A stretch of 64,000 nt of DNA from Flavobacteriales bacterium (GTDB lineage: Bacteria > Bacteroidota > Bacteroidia > Flavobacteriales_D > Sanyastnellaceae): assembly GCA_947456965.1 (NCBI GenBank), contig CANGTU010000004.1, positions 1 to 64,000 on the forward strand. Reading direction: 5' to 3'. Positions 8,473 through 18,080 of the stretch are shown piece by piece (position 1 is the first letter of the stretch; each line of letters opens with the position of its first letter). The translations under genes and the position numbers were made by a program. The notes under the pieces are model-generated. The model was given only the letters and a program-made list of their open reading frames with translations, had not been told where the DNA came from and ran no database searches.

Positions 8473-10769
8473 GCGCGAGGTGGAAAATGGGGATAAACAT
8501 TCTTTTTAAAGAACTCGGTGAATAGTTTTTGCTCGAGTGAGCTGGGCATTTTCGCAATCTGGGCAGTGTAATCCTCCTGCACGGGTATGAAGTATGGGGA
8601 GTCGTATGCATCTACCCGATCCATCCAGGCTGAATGGAGGGAAAAGCAAAACTGCATATCGGGATTCACGAGTTTGCAAACCGGTCCAGCAGAGATTTTC
8701 GCGGCATCAAATACCCAGACTTCATTGTGATAATCGGCGGTTTCCTCGTCAGTTCCAATACCTGCTTCCAGGGTGCATACAATGTAACCGTCGGTGTAGT
8801 ACGAAGGGTCTGAAGGTGTAAGTGAACCGGGTCGGGGTACGAATTGCAGAGAGCGGATATACTCAAGTTTGCCCAGCTGAAAGTGGTCGTCAATCTTCAT
8901 GGTCTCAGTATTCAACCGGTTCAACGAAAAGTTGATATCCTGCCTGGTTACTTTCAGAACCTCCTCAACAGGAATGATGCGATTGGGGTAATGGTCATAC
9001 AGGTTATAAATAAACTGAGTCAGCATTTCGGGATCGGGACCATTGCTCATAAACCACATGTATGGAATGGACGAGTTGGGCGTGGTATGTGAAATGATGT
9101 CGCGGAAGGTGTATAAGGCAATTCCCCAGGTGTTGGGGCCTACTTCGGGTGAATCGGTATTTCCCTTTTCGTACATAATAGTTTGTTCCTTCATAAGCCC
9201 GGTTTCCCCATCGATCGTGTATTTTCCGAGACGCGAAATATCCATATCGCCAATGCTGAACATGCCCGTCAGGTATTCCGGCGATGGCTGACCGGTGAGC
9301 TGGTTGATGTCATAAGGACGTATCCACTCACTCATGCACACCGCTGAGTTGTGCACCATCAGCAGAGTGATCTGATTATCTGGATTTTCATACTCAGCAC
9401 TGAAGTGCACGGTTTCCAGAGGAATGGGAGCGGGCATTTTGATGCACGGAACCGTTGTGGAACCGGCCTTCAGGTCGCTTCTCCGAACCAGGTAGCAGGT
9501 GGAGTAGGGCAGCATAGGCTTGGCGGTCAGTTCACGCAGCAAGCGGTCAATGGTGTAGTTATGCGGAAACGGATTGTTGATGAGAAGATCCAATGAGAAT
9601 TTGAACGAAGTATCCACGAGCACCACATAGTCGCGCGTGATGGCGGTTTGATGGATGCATTGGTCGATGCGGATCGACGTGCCGGTTTGATCCTGTAACT
9701 CCCAGGTCTGGAAGTTCTCGCCATCGAAACGCACCAGATGAACCCGATTGGGAATGGACATCTTGTCCTTTTCTTTTTGAATCAACCCCTTTGCTTTCCG
9801 GATGGGCCAGCTGATGATGCTCCACAGTTTGCTGATCATCGGAAGGCCAACGATTTGCCGGAAGACGTGCGAGCCAGCCCGAAAAGGCCACGTGATCACC
9901 TTCTTCAGAGTTTTCAGCGGGGAAGGAGTTTGTTCCAACTTCTGGCTGTATCCGAGGAACAGATCATGGATCTTTTGAACCACCACCTTGGGGTCGGGAT
10001 TGCCTTTTTCACTGTCCAGAAGCTTGTGCAAGGCGGCTTCCGCCTCAGTGGCCAAATGGCTTTTCAACACGGCCATCATGTTGTCGGAATGGGAAGAAGC
10101 AACCAGTGAGCGGGTATAGTTCACGGAGAATAACTCTTTGGTTACCGGGTCAAAACTGGGGTGAGCAGTGGTTTGAACCATAGGAAAAGGCTGCACCATC
10201 GCCGGTGGTGTACCGGGTATCCAGTCGTTGTTGGAGCCAATCGGTGTGACCAGCTCCATGGATTGGGTATCGAGGGCATAATGGCGCCCTACATCATAGG
10301 TCAGCAGGCCGTAAGGCGCTCCGGCATTCTTGAACCAGGTCGGCACAAAGGCGGTATTGAGTTCATTGCGAAAGCCCATAAGGAGATTCATTCGGCTGAT
10401 GCCGAAGCTGGAAAAGCCCGCAATTCCATTCCAGGTAGTGCCTCGCGCAAGGGCAAGATCTGCATAGAAGCAAGGGGGCTTCATGAGCCGGGTTGTCAGT
10501 TCAACCTTCCCGGGAGTGCTGAAGTCAAACCGGTACAGCATCCCATCACCGTTCATCAGTGGGGTGCCGAATTCGGGATTGATCGACCCATCCGGTAAGT
10601 ATTTGGGTATGGGCAGCTCGTTGTTTACGGATCCGGCCTGAACGAGCGCAAAAACATAACCGGTCAGATCTTTCGGTAATTCTCCCTCGGTCACTAACAG
10701 AGTAAGCTTCTGTTCCTCCCGCGTAGTGCACATCAAGGGTCTTGGCGTAATCTTCTTCGGCATAGTCAA
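8469..10769 (-). CDS. Carotenoid oxygenase (RPE65/CCD family)
   Basis: Non-haem iron enzyme that oxidatively cleaves a carotenoid, apocarotenoid or related polyene. The 766-residue protein shows the NGDGMLYRFDF motif (73-83) and all four expected iron-ligand histidines in family context: His203 (TAHPSFDP), His373 (IHQTAITRDY), His455 (VHFSAEYEN) and His712 (FSLHSAW). It is longer than the usual 450-550 residues because of an insertion at about 222-338 with helical, basic and Trp-containing stretches (WPFRAGS, WPIRKAKG), perhaps for membrane or partner contact. It is first in a two-gene operon with the kinase-cyclase. An AT-rich stretch lies just upstream of its start (10770-10830). Substrate and product cannot be told from sequence. 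Confidence 0.88.
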   Translation of the reverse strand: MTMPKKITPRPLMCTTREEQKLTLLVTEGELPKDLTGYVFALVQAGSVNNELPIPKYLPDGSINPEFGTPLMNGDGMLYRFDFSTPGKVELTTRLMKPPCFYADLALARGTTWNGIAGFSSFGISRMNLLMGFRNELNTAFVPTWFKNAGAPYGLLTYDVGRHYALDTQSMELVTPIGSNNDWIPGTPPAMVQPFPMVQTTAHPSFDPVTKELFSVNYTRSLVASSHSDNMMAVLKSHLATEAEAALHKLLDSEKGNPDPKVVVQKIHDLFLGYSQKLEQTPSPLKTLKKVITWPFRAGSHVFRQIVGLPMISKLWSIISWPIRKAKGLIQKEKDKMSIPNRVHLVRFDGENFQTWELQDQTGTSIRIDQCIHQTAITRDYVVLVDTSFKFSLDLLINNPFPHNYTIDRLLRELTAKPMLPYSTCYLVRRSDLKAGSTTVPCIKMPAPIPLETVHFSAEYENPDNQITLLMVHNSAVCMSEWIRPYDINQLTGQPSPEYLTGMFSIGDMDISRLGKYTIDGETGLMKEQTIMYEKGNTDSPEVGPNTWGIALYTFRDIISHTTPNSSIPYMWFMSNGPDPEMLTQFIYNLYDHYPNRIIPVEEVLKVTRQDINFSLNRLNTETMKIDDHFQLGKLEYIRSLQFVPRPGSLTPSDPSYYTDGYIVCTLEAGIGTDEETADYHNEVWVFDAAKISAGPVCKLVNPDMQFCFSLHSAWMDRVDAYDSPYFIPVQEDYTAQIAKMPSSLEQKLFTEFFKKNVYPHFPPRA

Positions 10770-11390
10770 GGTTAAAATCTGGCTAAAACTAAGGTGTTTT
10801 AGGCCTGTTCTATTTTAATATTTTTCAGCTCCTGGCAGGTTCCTTCCGCCGCAAATTGCCCGGCCTGGGTCGCTTCTTTACCCGATTCAGGTATCCGGGC
10901 TGGTATCACTCTTTATCAGGCGGTAACAGCCGGATACGGGGGAAAGGAGGATGTCTTGCGCTGCAGGAAATCCGACCTGGTCGACGAGCTCGATCCCGAG
11001 AAGGTTTTCAGGTCAACCGCGGAGGGATTGTCAGCCTGGACCTCATTGAGCCCTGCTGCGGAGACGGGCTGCCTGTCCGCCTATGCCGGAATCCGTTGGT
11101 CTTAGTTACCAGTGCTGCACTGAATCACTCATTCAGGCAGTGTATCAAGGGCTGAGTAGCAGCGTGTATTTGATGCTCGTCGTTCAGCTCTCATTTCCCG
11201 TTCATCATGGGGGGTTAGCCATTCAGACTGCCAGTGAAGCCGGTCATGGCGATTTCGCACTACTCAGGTGAGACTGCTTTGTTGATTCGCATGCACAGGA
11301 CTGCTTCACGAATGGCCCCGGGATGATCCAACAGGTTGTGGGCATGCGAATCGGAATCACCAGATCGGAGGCATCACAACAGCCAATTTC
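10770..11390. other. Intergenic region between divergent genes, no assigned gene
   Basis: 621 bp between the carotenoid oxygenase (minus) and the tocopherol-cyclase-like gene (plus). The first 60 bp are AT-rich and probably hold the minus-strand promoter, but no clean TAnnTTTG element is seen. One plus-strand frame lacks stops from about 10803 to 11103 but has no ATG, and its product (for example GGKEDVLRCRKSDLVDELD) matches no family I recognise. It may be chance or a decayed gene. Confidence 0.4.
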
Positions 11391-12314
11391 ATGATCTGGA
11401 AATACAAACCATCCGACTTACGCGGTCATTTTGGAAGAAGCAGGTACTTCGAAGGATGGTTTCAGAAGGTCTATTCACGGGAATACGGTGTTTCCTTTAT
11501 CCTTATTTACGGTTATGCCACCCGGAATACCGAGGAGCGTTTCGGATTTATTCAAATCGTATCACCTGATTCCGAAGCACTCATGTTATGCTTTCCCGAA
11601 GCAGAACTCTCCTGTGATCGAGCTCGGCATATCATGTGGATGGGAAGCAATACACTCTCCACGGACAGAATTGAAGTTCATTCTGAGGATATCCTGATTC
11701 GGATGAATCTCACAGGTAATCATCCTGTTCAGTCTTACAAGAATTCGATGGGATACACCTATTTCGTCCCAGGTCTTCCGTGCTATCACTCGGTTGTGAA
11801 CACATCTCATCTGGTCTCAGGTGTAGTGCAATACAGAGGCAAGGAGTATGCACTGGATGATGAAATGGGCTATCTGGAGAAGAACTGGGGGAGTTCTTTT
11901 CCCGATCGCTATTTCTGGCTTCATGCCTTAGATCCGGGAGATTCTGAAGTGGGAATTCTCTTCTCTCAGGCTGAAATCCGATGGCTCGGAAGGCGGTTTG
12001 TAAGACATGTAGGGCATGTCAGGTTTGATGGAAAGCTGATTGACTTTCGGGATTTGGCCAATGTGAGGATAGAGATATTCTCGCCGGCCCCGGATATGCT
12101 GATGGTTCGCATGAACAGTAAAACCCTGAAAGTGGAGATAGCCATCGCGCAAGGGAAGAGGGTCCTGTTTAAAGGCCCGAGAAATGGGCAGTTGTCGCGG
12201 GATATTCCTCATCATACCGATGCCATTATGCACCTTACCTTGAGTATGCGGGGGATTATCCGCTGTTTTGACCTTGTGGGCAATTATGAAAACATGGACC
12301 CGAGCAGGCCATAG
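11391..12314 (+). CDS. Tocopherol cyclase-like protein
   Basis: 307 residues with hallmarks of the tocopherol cyclase (VTE1-like) fold: an early RYFEGWFQKVYS segment (about 18-29), where the family has a YFEGWY-type motif, and YLEKNWGSSFP in the middle, where family members have Y-E-K-(D/N)-WG-S/T-FP. Plant VTE1 closes the chromanol ring of tocopherols. Bacterial homologues outside cyanobacteria are mostly uncharacterised lipocalin-like lipid-binding or cyclase proteins, so an enzymatic role is inference. No signal peptide is visible. It starts 621 bp from the divergent carotenoid oxygenase and about 200 bp before the RND operon. Confidence 0.72.
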   Translation: MIWKYKPSDLRGHFGRSRYFEGWFQKVYSREYGVSFILIYGYATRNTEERFGFIQIVSPDSEALMLCFPEAELSCDRARHIMWMGSNTLSTDRIEVHSEDILIRMNLTGNHPVQSYKNSMGYTYFVPGLPCYHSVVNTSHLVSGVVQYRGKEYALDDEMGYLEKNWGSSFPDRYFWLHALDPGDSEVGILFSQAEIRWLGRRFVRHVGHVRFDGKLIDFRDLANVRIEIFSPAPDMLMVRMNSKTLKVEIAIAQGKRVLFKGPRNGQLSRDIPHHTDAIMHLTLSMRGIIRCFDLVGNYENMDPSRP

Positions 12315-12511
12315 CTCATACCGGCAAAATGTTCATTTCAGCGGATTCCATCCACCTGCGGTGGATTGCATTTCAAGCCGGTTTTTTTTCCATTCAGCCA
12401 GAAGCACCCCGACCAAAGCAATGGGACAAGGTTAATTCGCATCAAAAGAGGCTTCCAGTGAAACATCCCACCAAAGGCGTATCCTCGGACTTGCCCGGAG
12501 TCCAATCCCAA

Positions 12512-13957
12512 ATGGGTGATGAGGCGTGTATTCGATGGCCCGCATTTTTCCCGGCTCCGTTGCTGGCACTTGGGGCCCGCATTTTTCCCGGATTTCGTCG
12601 TTTAGCTGCCGTTTTTTTGATGGTGGCGCTGGCTCTATCCGTTCCTGCGCAGCAAAGTCTGGATGGATATATCGAGCAGGGCTTGTCCAATAATCTGGTG
12701 CTGAGGGAGCGCGTCTTATCCCTCGCGCAGGCTCAGTCTCTGCTGCAGGATGCGAAATCACTTTTTCTGCCGTCACTGAACCTTAGTAGCAGCTATACCA
12801 GTGGTCAAGGGGGGCGCTATTTCAATTTCCCCGTGGGCGACATTGTCAATCCGGTATATACGGCACTCAATCAGCTTATGGAATCGAACGCTTTCCAGCA
12901 GATTGAGAATTCACAGTCGTATTTAAATCCAAGAAATCTATACGACGTTCATGTGCGCACGAGCATGCCGTTGGTGAATACAGACCTGATTTACAATCGC
13001 CGTATGCAGGAGGAGCAGGTCAGCATGAAGGAGTACGAGGCGGACATCTTTCGCCGTGACCTGGTGCGGGATATCAAGAGCGCCTATTTCAACTACCTCA
13101 GCTCACTGGAAGCGGTAGAGATTTATGCGAATGCAGCGGATTTGCTGGAAGAAAGTGTTCGGGTCAATCAATCTCTACGGGAAAATGGGAAAGCGCTTCC
13201 GGCGAATGTGATACGAGCGGAGAATGAATTGAGAAGCATGGAATCCCAGATATCGGCCGCACAAAATCAAGTGAATAAGGCTGCTCAGTACTTCAATTTT
13301 TTGTTGAACCGGCCATTGGATAGTCCCATTGATACCGGATACGCAATATCCGCTGGTATAGAGCATGCGCAGCGGGAGTCAGCATTCGCGGAAACTGGTG
13401 CCCGGGAGGAATTGAAACTGATGGAGTCATCAGTGAATATGAGCAACTATGCTGTCAGGATGAGAGAATGGGCCTTTGCGCCGAAGATTCATGCATTTGT
13501 GGACCTGGGATCTCAGGCTGAGGATTGGGTTGTTGATGATTTGTCGCGATACTATTTGTTCGGTTTGTCTTTGGACGTTCCCGTGTTCCATGGTGGCCGT
13601 AATTCAAGAGCTCTGGACAGGGCCAGACTTGATCTTGATTTATCACGCAACAGGTTGCAGTTGATGAACCGTCAACTTGAATTGTCTGAAAATGCCTCAC
13701 GGGATAACCTGAGCGCGGCGATTCAGCAAATGCAAAGCGCCAGAACACAGCTGTCTTCCGCTGAGGCGTACTTCCGTCTGATTGATAACGGATATCGTCA
13801 AGGAGTGAATACGTTTATCGAGTTTCTGGATGCGCGCAGCCAGCTCACGTCTTCCAGATTGTCACTCAACGTGCGCATACTCGAAGTGCTATCGGCTCAT
13901 GCATCGCTGGAGCGGGAAACCGCCTCTTTCACTCTGCCTCAAACTGCTTTGAAATAA
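12512..13957 (+). CDS. TolC-family outer-membrane efflux channel
   Basis: Outer-membrane exit duct of a tripartite RND pump. After a signal sequence ending in ALALSVPAQQ, the mature part has two alpha-helical repeats typical of TolC, with the NLVLRE motif near the start and an internal second repeat rich in long helices (QLELSENASRDNLSAA, QQMQSARTQLSSAEAYF). The frame is open back to an ATG at 12329, but that start adds 61 unlike-secretory residues. ATG 12512 still leaves a long n-region, and a TTG at 12560 would give the most normal signal peptide, so the start is uncertain. The adaptor gene begins 7 bp after the stop. Confidence 0.88.
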   Translation: MGDEACIRWPAFFPAPLLALGARIFPGFRRLAAVFLMVALALSVPAQQSLDGYIEQGLSNNLVLRERVLSLAQAQSLLQDAKSLFLPSLNLSSSYTSGQGGRYFNFPVGDIVNPVYTALNQLMESNAFQQIENSQSYLNPRNLYDVHVRTSMPLVNTDLIYNRRMQEEQVSMKEYEADIFRRDLVRDIKSAYFNYLSSLEAVEIYANAADLLEESVRVNQSLRENGKALPANVIRAENELRSMESQISAAQNQVNKAAQYFNFLLNRPLDSPIDTGYAISAGIEHAQRESAFAETGAREELKLMESSVNMSNYAVRMREWAFAPKIHAFVDLGSQAEDWVVDDLSRYYLFGLSLDVPVFHGGRNSRALDRARLDLDLSRNRLQLMNRQLELSENASRDNLSAAIQQMQSARTQLSSAEAYFRLIDNGYRQGVNTFIEFLDARSQLTSSRLSLNVRILEVLSAHASLERETASFTLPQTALK

Positions 13958-13964
13958 TGTTGCC

Positions 13965-15017
13965 ATGAACAAGTATTTGTGTGTATTTCTTTTTGTCTCG
14001 GGTGCTTTACTCGTCTCGTGCGGGGGGTCTGAGCCTGTGACCAATTCAGATGATCCGAACACGAAGGCGATTCCCGTCCGGGTAATGGCGTTGGTTGAGG
14101 GGGCAGTGTATACACCTGTTGTGGTTTCAGGATTATTCACGACAAACGAGGAAACCACTCTGTCTTTTAAAACAGGCGGTGTACTGTCTTCTATACTGGT
14201 GAGGGAGGGAGATATCGTGAGCCAGGGACAATTGCTGGCCACTCTGGATATGACCGAAATCACTGCTCAGGCCCAACAAGCGAGTATTGCACTGGAAAAG
14301 TCTGAACGGGATTTCAAGCGGGTGTCGAAGTTGTATTCTGATAGTGTGACCACTTTGGAACAATGGGAGAATGCAAAAACAGGCCGGGATATCGCCCGCG
14401 AGCAACTGAATCAGGCGCGTTTCAATGAACGGTTTTCCGAGATCCGGGCGCCACAGGGTGGAGCAATTCTGAGTAAACTGGCGGGAGTGGGTCAGGTGGT
14501 CAGCCCGGGCACACCAGTGCTCCGGATGAATGGCGGTGATTCAGGTGACTGGGTGCTGAAGGTATCTGTGAGCGATAAAGAATGGTCTTTAATATCGGAA
14601 GGTGACCAGGCTGTGGTGACCAGCGATGCATTCTCTGGCAGGCAGATTCAGGCTACTGTTCATTCCAAAGCTCAGGGTGTGGACGCGGGAACCGGTACGT
14701 TCAGCATTGATTTGAAGCTTGTTTCGGATCGGGATTTGCCGCTGGCCTCCGGATTATTCGGAAAGGCAGTGATTTCACCAGCACAAACTGTAAAGGTTTG
14801 GCGTGTCCCATATTCGGCGGTTATGGACGGTCACGGCAATCAGGCTTTCGTCTTTGCCACACGGGATGAAACTCATGCCGTGAAGGTGCCTGTTCATATT
14901 TCTTCACTCGGTCATGATGAGGTTTATATCGATCAAGGATTGGATGGATTTGAACAGGTTATCGTCAGCGGAAGCGCCTACCTGAACGATCAATCGCTTA
15001 TTCAAATCGTTCGCTGA
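13965..15017 (+). CDS. RND efflux periplasmic adaptor lipoprotein
   Basis: 350-residue membrane fusion protein linking the RND pump to TolC. It starts with a lipoprotein signal peptide with lipobox LVSC (Cys19). It then has the lipoyl/barrel-sandwich half-motif SFKTGGVLSSILVREGDIVSQGQ, split around a short helical hairpin (QASIALEKSERDFKRVSKLY), and a second lipoyl half at IRAPQGGAILSKLAGVGQVV. Beta-barrel and membrane-proximal domains follow. It is the middle gene of the TolC-adaptor-pump operon, with gaps of 7 bp and 3 bp. Confidence 0.93.
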   Translation: MNKYLCVFLFVSGALLVSCGGSEPVTNSDDPNTKAIPVRVMALVEGAVYTPVVVSGLFTTNEETTLSFKTGGVLSSILVREGDIVSQGQLLATLDMTEITAQAQQASIALEKSERDFKRVSKLYSDSVTTLEQWENAKTGRDIAREQLNQARFNERFSEIRAPQGGAILSKLAGVGQVVSPGTPVLRMNGGDSGDWVLKVSVSDKEWSLISEGDQAVVTSDAFSGRQIQATVHSKAQGVDAGTGTFSIDLKLVSDRDLPLASGLFGKAVISPAQTVKVWRVPYSAVMDGHGNQAFVFATRDETHAVKVPVHISSLGHDEVYIDQGLDGFEQVIVSGSAYLNDQSLIQIVR

Positions 15018-15020
15018 GTT

Positions 15021-18000
15021 ATGAAATTATCAGATTTTGCAGTCAGAAATTACCAGTTTACTCTGGTGATTTTTTTTATGGCTATTGCCTTGGGAACGGT
15101 TACTCTGCTGACCATGCCCAGGGCGGAGGACCCGGAGATAGATGCGCCGCAGTTTCCCATCATTGTAGTCTATCCAGGAACCAGCCCGAAGGATATGGAG
15201 GAACTGGTGGTGGACAAGATTGAAAAGCGCATCACCGAGTTGGATGATATCAAGAGGGTCAAATCATCAATCAAGGACGGAGTGGCCGTGATTGATGTGG
15301 ATTATAAGTATGAAAGCAACGTAGAAGATAAATACCAGGAACTGGTCCGTGAAGTCAATTCTATCCGGAGTGAGCTGCCCGATGAAATTGTACGACTTGA
15401 AGTGGAGCGGATACTCCCGTCCAATGTGAATATCCTGCAGTTGTCGCTGATGTCGGAGAATGCTTCCCGGGATGTACTGGATAAATATGCCGAAGAACTG
15501 AAGGATGAACTTGAGAAAAACAAAGCCCTGAAGAAGGTAGAAGTTCACGGACTTCCTGAGAAACAGTTGAGAATCAATCTGCGCCTGGAAAAGATAGCCC
15601 AGATGGGTATTCCACTCGAGGCCATCCAGGGGGCATTGCGCAGTGAGATGGCCAATATTCCCGGGGGCAGTGTGGAGGCAGGGGATAAGGCGTTTAATAT
15701 CAAAACAAGCGGGAATTTCCAATCAGCGGATGAGGTGGAAAAGACCATCATATACAGTCGCAATGGTAAAAATGTCTTGCTTCGGGATGTGGCCGACGTC
15801 TATCTGGATTTCGAGGAGACGAAGCACATCACAAGGATCAATGGCCACCGCTGTGTGCTGATTACCGCCGCACTGAAGCCCGGAAACAATATTTCTCAGA
15901 TCCAGTCGGGGTATTTGCCGGTCATTGAAAAATTCAGGAAAAAAATGCCACCCAATGTGGAGCTGATCAGCAATTTTGATCAGGCTGAAATCGTGAATAG
16001 CCGCCTGAGTGGCCTCGGAATGGACTTCGTCCTGGCTATCCTGCTCGTCGCCATCACCTTGCTCCCGCTGGGCTTCAGAGCTGCTGTAGTGGTGATGATT
16101 TCCATCCCGCTTTCGCTGGCAATCGGTTTGTTCTTGCTCAATTCTCTTGGTTTTCACCTGAATCAGTTGAGCATTGTCGGTCTGGTAGTAGCCCTGGGCT
16201 TGCTCGTGGACGATAGTATAGTGGTGGTGGAAAATATCGAACGATGGTTGCGACAGGGGCACTCGCGCATGGAAGCCACACGGAAGGCCACGTCTCAGAT
16301 CGGCCTCGCTGTGGTGGGCTGCACAGCCACGCTGATCATTGCGTTTATGCCACTGGTCTTTCTGCCGGAAGGTGCCGGAGATTTCATCCGAAGTCTTCCC
16401 ATGGCCGTGATCATGTGTGTGCTTGCCTCCATGCTTGTATCACTGACTATCATCCCGTTCCTCAGCAGCCGGTTGTTGAAGCAACATGCAGGTGAAGCGA
16501 ATGGCAATCTCTTCCTGCGCAGCTTGCAGAAGGTGATTCACAGCACCTACGCGCCTGTGCTGAATCGCGCCCTGAATCGTCCGGTAATCACGTTGATTTT
16601 ATCGGGAATTATCTTCATCGGTTCCCTGCAATTGATGCCGGTCATCGGGTTTAGTCTGTTTCCGGCGTCCGAAAAGCCGCAATTCCTCGTTAATGTTATT
16701 TCTCCTATGCAGTCCAGCCTGACCGCATCGGACAGCATTGCGAAGCAGGTGGAACAGGTGCTGCAGAAGGTCCCCGAGATTCAGTATTACACCACCAATG
16801 TGGGCAAGGGCAATCCTCGGATTTACTACAATGAAATTCCTGAAAATGAGCGCTCTGATTTTGCCCAGTTGTTTATCCAGCTCTTTGACCAGACAACACC
16901 ACAGCGCAAGCTGGAACTGATTGAGGAGCTCCGGACGACGTTCAGTTCAATGGCCGGTGCCCGAATCGAGGTCAGGAACTTTGAACAAGGTCCCCCCGTT
17001 GTCGCCCCCATTGAAGTCCGGGTCATGGGATCTCATCTGGATTCACTCAGGGTTATTGCAGGTGAGGTTGAAAAGATACTCCGGAATACCGAGGGTACTA
17101 TCTATGTAAATAATCCGGTAAGCCACTTGAAAACGGATATTCACATCAATATCGATCGGGCCAAGGCGGGCGCACTGGGTATTCCTACGGTCAATATCGA
17201 CAGGACCGTGCGCCTCGCAGTAGCGGGGCTGGAGTTGGGTGCCTACACCGATGCGGCCGGTGACGATATCAGCATTCTGCTGACTTCACCTCGCGGAAAT
17301 AAAGCTACAATGGACGTCTTCGATGCCCTCTATGTGAATAGCACACAAGGGTTGTCTTATCCGCTATCGCAGGTAGCCAGCATTGAAATGGAGGCTTCTC
17401 CGGTGACCATTAACCACTACGACAAGAACAGAACCATCAGCGTCAGTGCATTCGTGGAGAAGGGCAAACTGACCGATGATGTGATTAACGATGTGATGGA
17501 ACAAATGGATCACATGAGACTACCGGAGGGTTATACCTACCAAATGGGGGGTGAGTACGAATCACGTCAGGAGAGTTTTGGTGGATTTGGCACCATTATC
17601 CTCCTCACGGTGTTCTTGTTTATTGCCGTTTTGATTCTGGAGTTCAAGACCTTTAAATCGACACTTATTGTGCTATCGGTTATTCCGCTCGGCATGGTGG
17701 GTGCTCTTCTGGCTTTGTGGATGACGGGTAATTCCCTGTCGTTCGTGGCTATTATCGGGCTTATCGCTCTCGCTGGTATCGAAGTCAAGAACTCCATCCT
17801 GCTGGTGGACTTTACCAACCAGTTGAGGGCTGAAGGCAAAAGCCTGGATGAGGCCATCCGTGAGGCTGGTGAGGTGCGTTTCCTGCCGATTATCCTGACT
17901 TCACTGACGGCGATCGGAGGACTGATCCCCATAGCAATCAGCACCAATCCGCTGATTGCACCCCTGGCCATCGTGCTTATCGGTGGATTGATTTCCAGTA

Positions 18001-18080
18001 CCTTGTTATCCCGTGTGGTGACCCCCGTTGTCTATCGGCTGATTCCTCCGCGGCTCGAAGGGCCGAAGGATGAGGCGTAA
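15021..18080 (+). CDS. RND efflux transporter permease (AcrB/HAE1 type)
   Basis: Proton-driven inner-membrane pump of 1019 residues. It has the typical layout of 12 transmembrane helices with two large periplasmic loops. The N-terminus has TM1 followed by MPRAEDPEID, a signature of this clade. TM4 carries the proton-relay pair in GLLVDDSIVVVENIERWL, and the mirrored second half has IALAGIEVKNSILLVDF. The C-terminal helices end in VVTPVVYRLIP. The substrate (drug, lipid or metal) cannot be inferred. A Lys/Asp-based metal signature of the CusA type is not evident. Confidence 0.95.
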   Translation: MKLSDFAVRNYQFTLVIFFMAIALGTVTLLTMPRAEDPEIDAPQFPIIVVYPGTSPKDMEELVVDKIEKRITELDDIKRVKSSIKDGVAVIDVDYKYESNVEDKYQELVREVNSIRSELPDEIVRLEVERILPSNVNILQLSLMSENASRDVLDKYAEELKDELEKNKALKKVEVHGLPEKQLRINLRLEKIAQMGIPLEAIQGALRSEMANIPGGSVEAGDKAFNIKTSGNFQSADEVEKTIIYSRNGKNVLLRDVADVYLDFEETKHITRINGHRCVLITAALKPGNNISQIQSGYLPVIEKFRKKMPPNVELISNFDQAEIVNSRLSGLGMDFVLAILLVAITLLPLGFRAAVVVMISIPLSLAIGLFLLNSLGFHLNQLSIVGLVVALGLLVDDSIVVVENIERWLRQGHSRMEATRKATSQIGLAVVGCTATLIIAFMPLVFLPEGAGDFIRSLPMAVIMCVLASMLVSLTIIPFLSSRLLKQHAGEANGNLFLRSLQKVIHSTYAPVLNRALNRPVITLILSGIIFIGSLQLMPVIGFSLFPASEKPQFLVNVISPMQSSLTASDSIAKQVEQVLQKVPEIQYYTTNVGKGNPRIYYNEIPENERSDFAQLFIQLFDQTTPQRKLELIEELRTTFSSMAGARIEVRNFEQGPPVVAPIEVRVMGSHLDSLRVIAGEVEKILRNTEGTIYVNNPVSHLKTDIHINIDRAKAGALGIPTVNIDRTVRLAVAGLELGAYTDAAGDDISILLTSPRGNKATMDVFDALYVNSTQGLSYPLSQVASIEMEASPVTINHYDKNRTISVSAFVEKGKLTDDVINDVMEQMDHMRLPEGYTYQMGGEYESRQESFGGFGTIILLTVFLFIAVLILEFKTFKSTLIVLSVIPLGMVGALLALWMTGNSLSFVAIIGLIALAGIEVKNSILLVDFTNQLRAEGKSLDEAIREAGEVRFLPIILTSLTAIGGLIPIAISTNPLIAPLAIVLIGGLISSTLLSRVVTPVVYRLIPPRLEGPKDEA

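Noticed and set aside
10856-11155. 99-residue plus-strand ORF in the gap before the tocopherol-cyclase-like gene
   Set aside because: Arg/Gly-rich, no recognisable domain, and a competing open frame covers the same place. Not supported as a gene.
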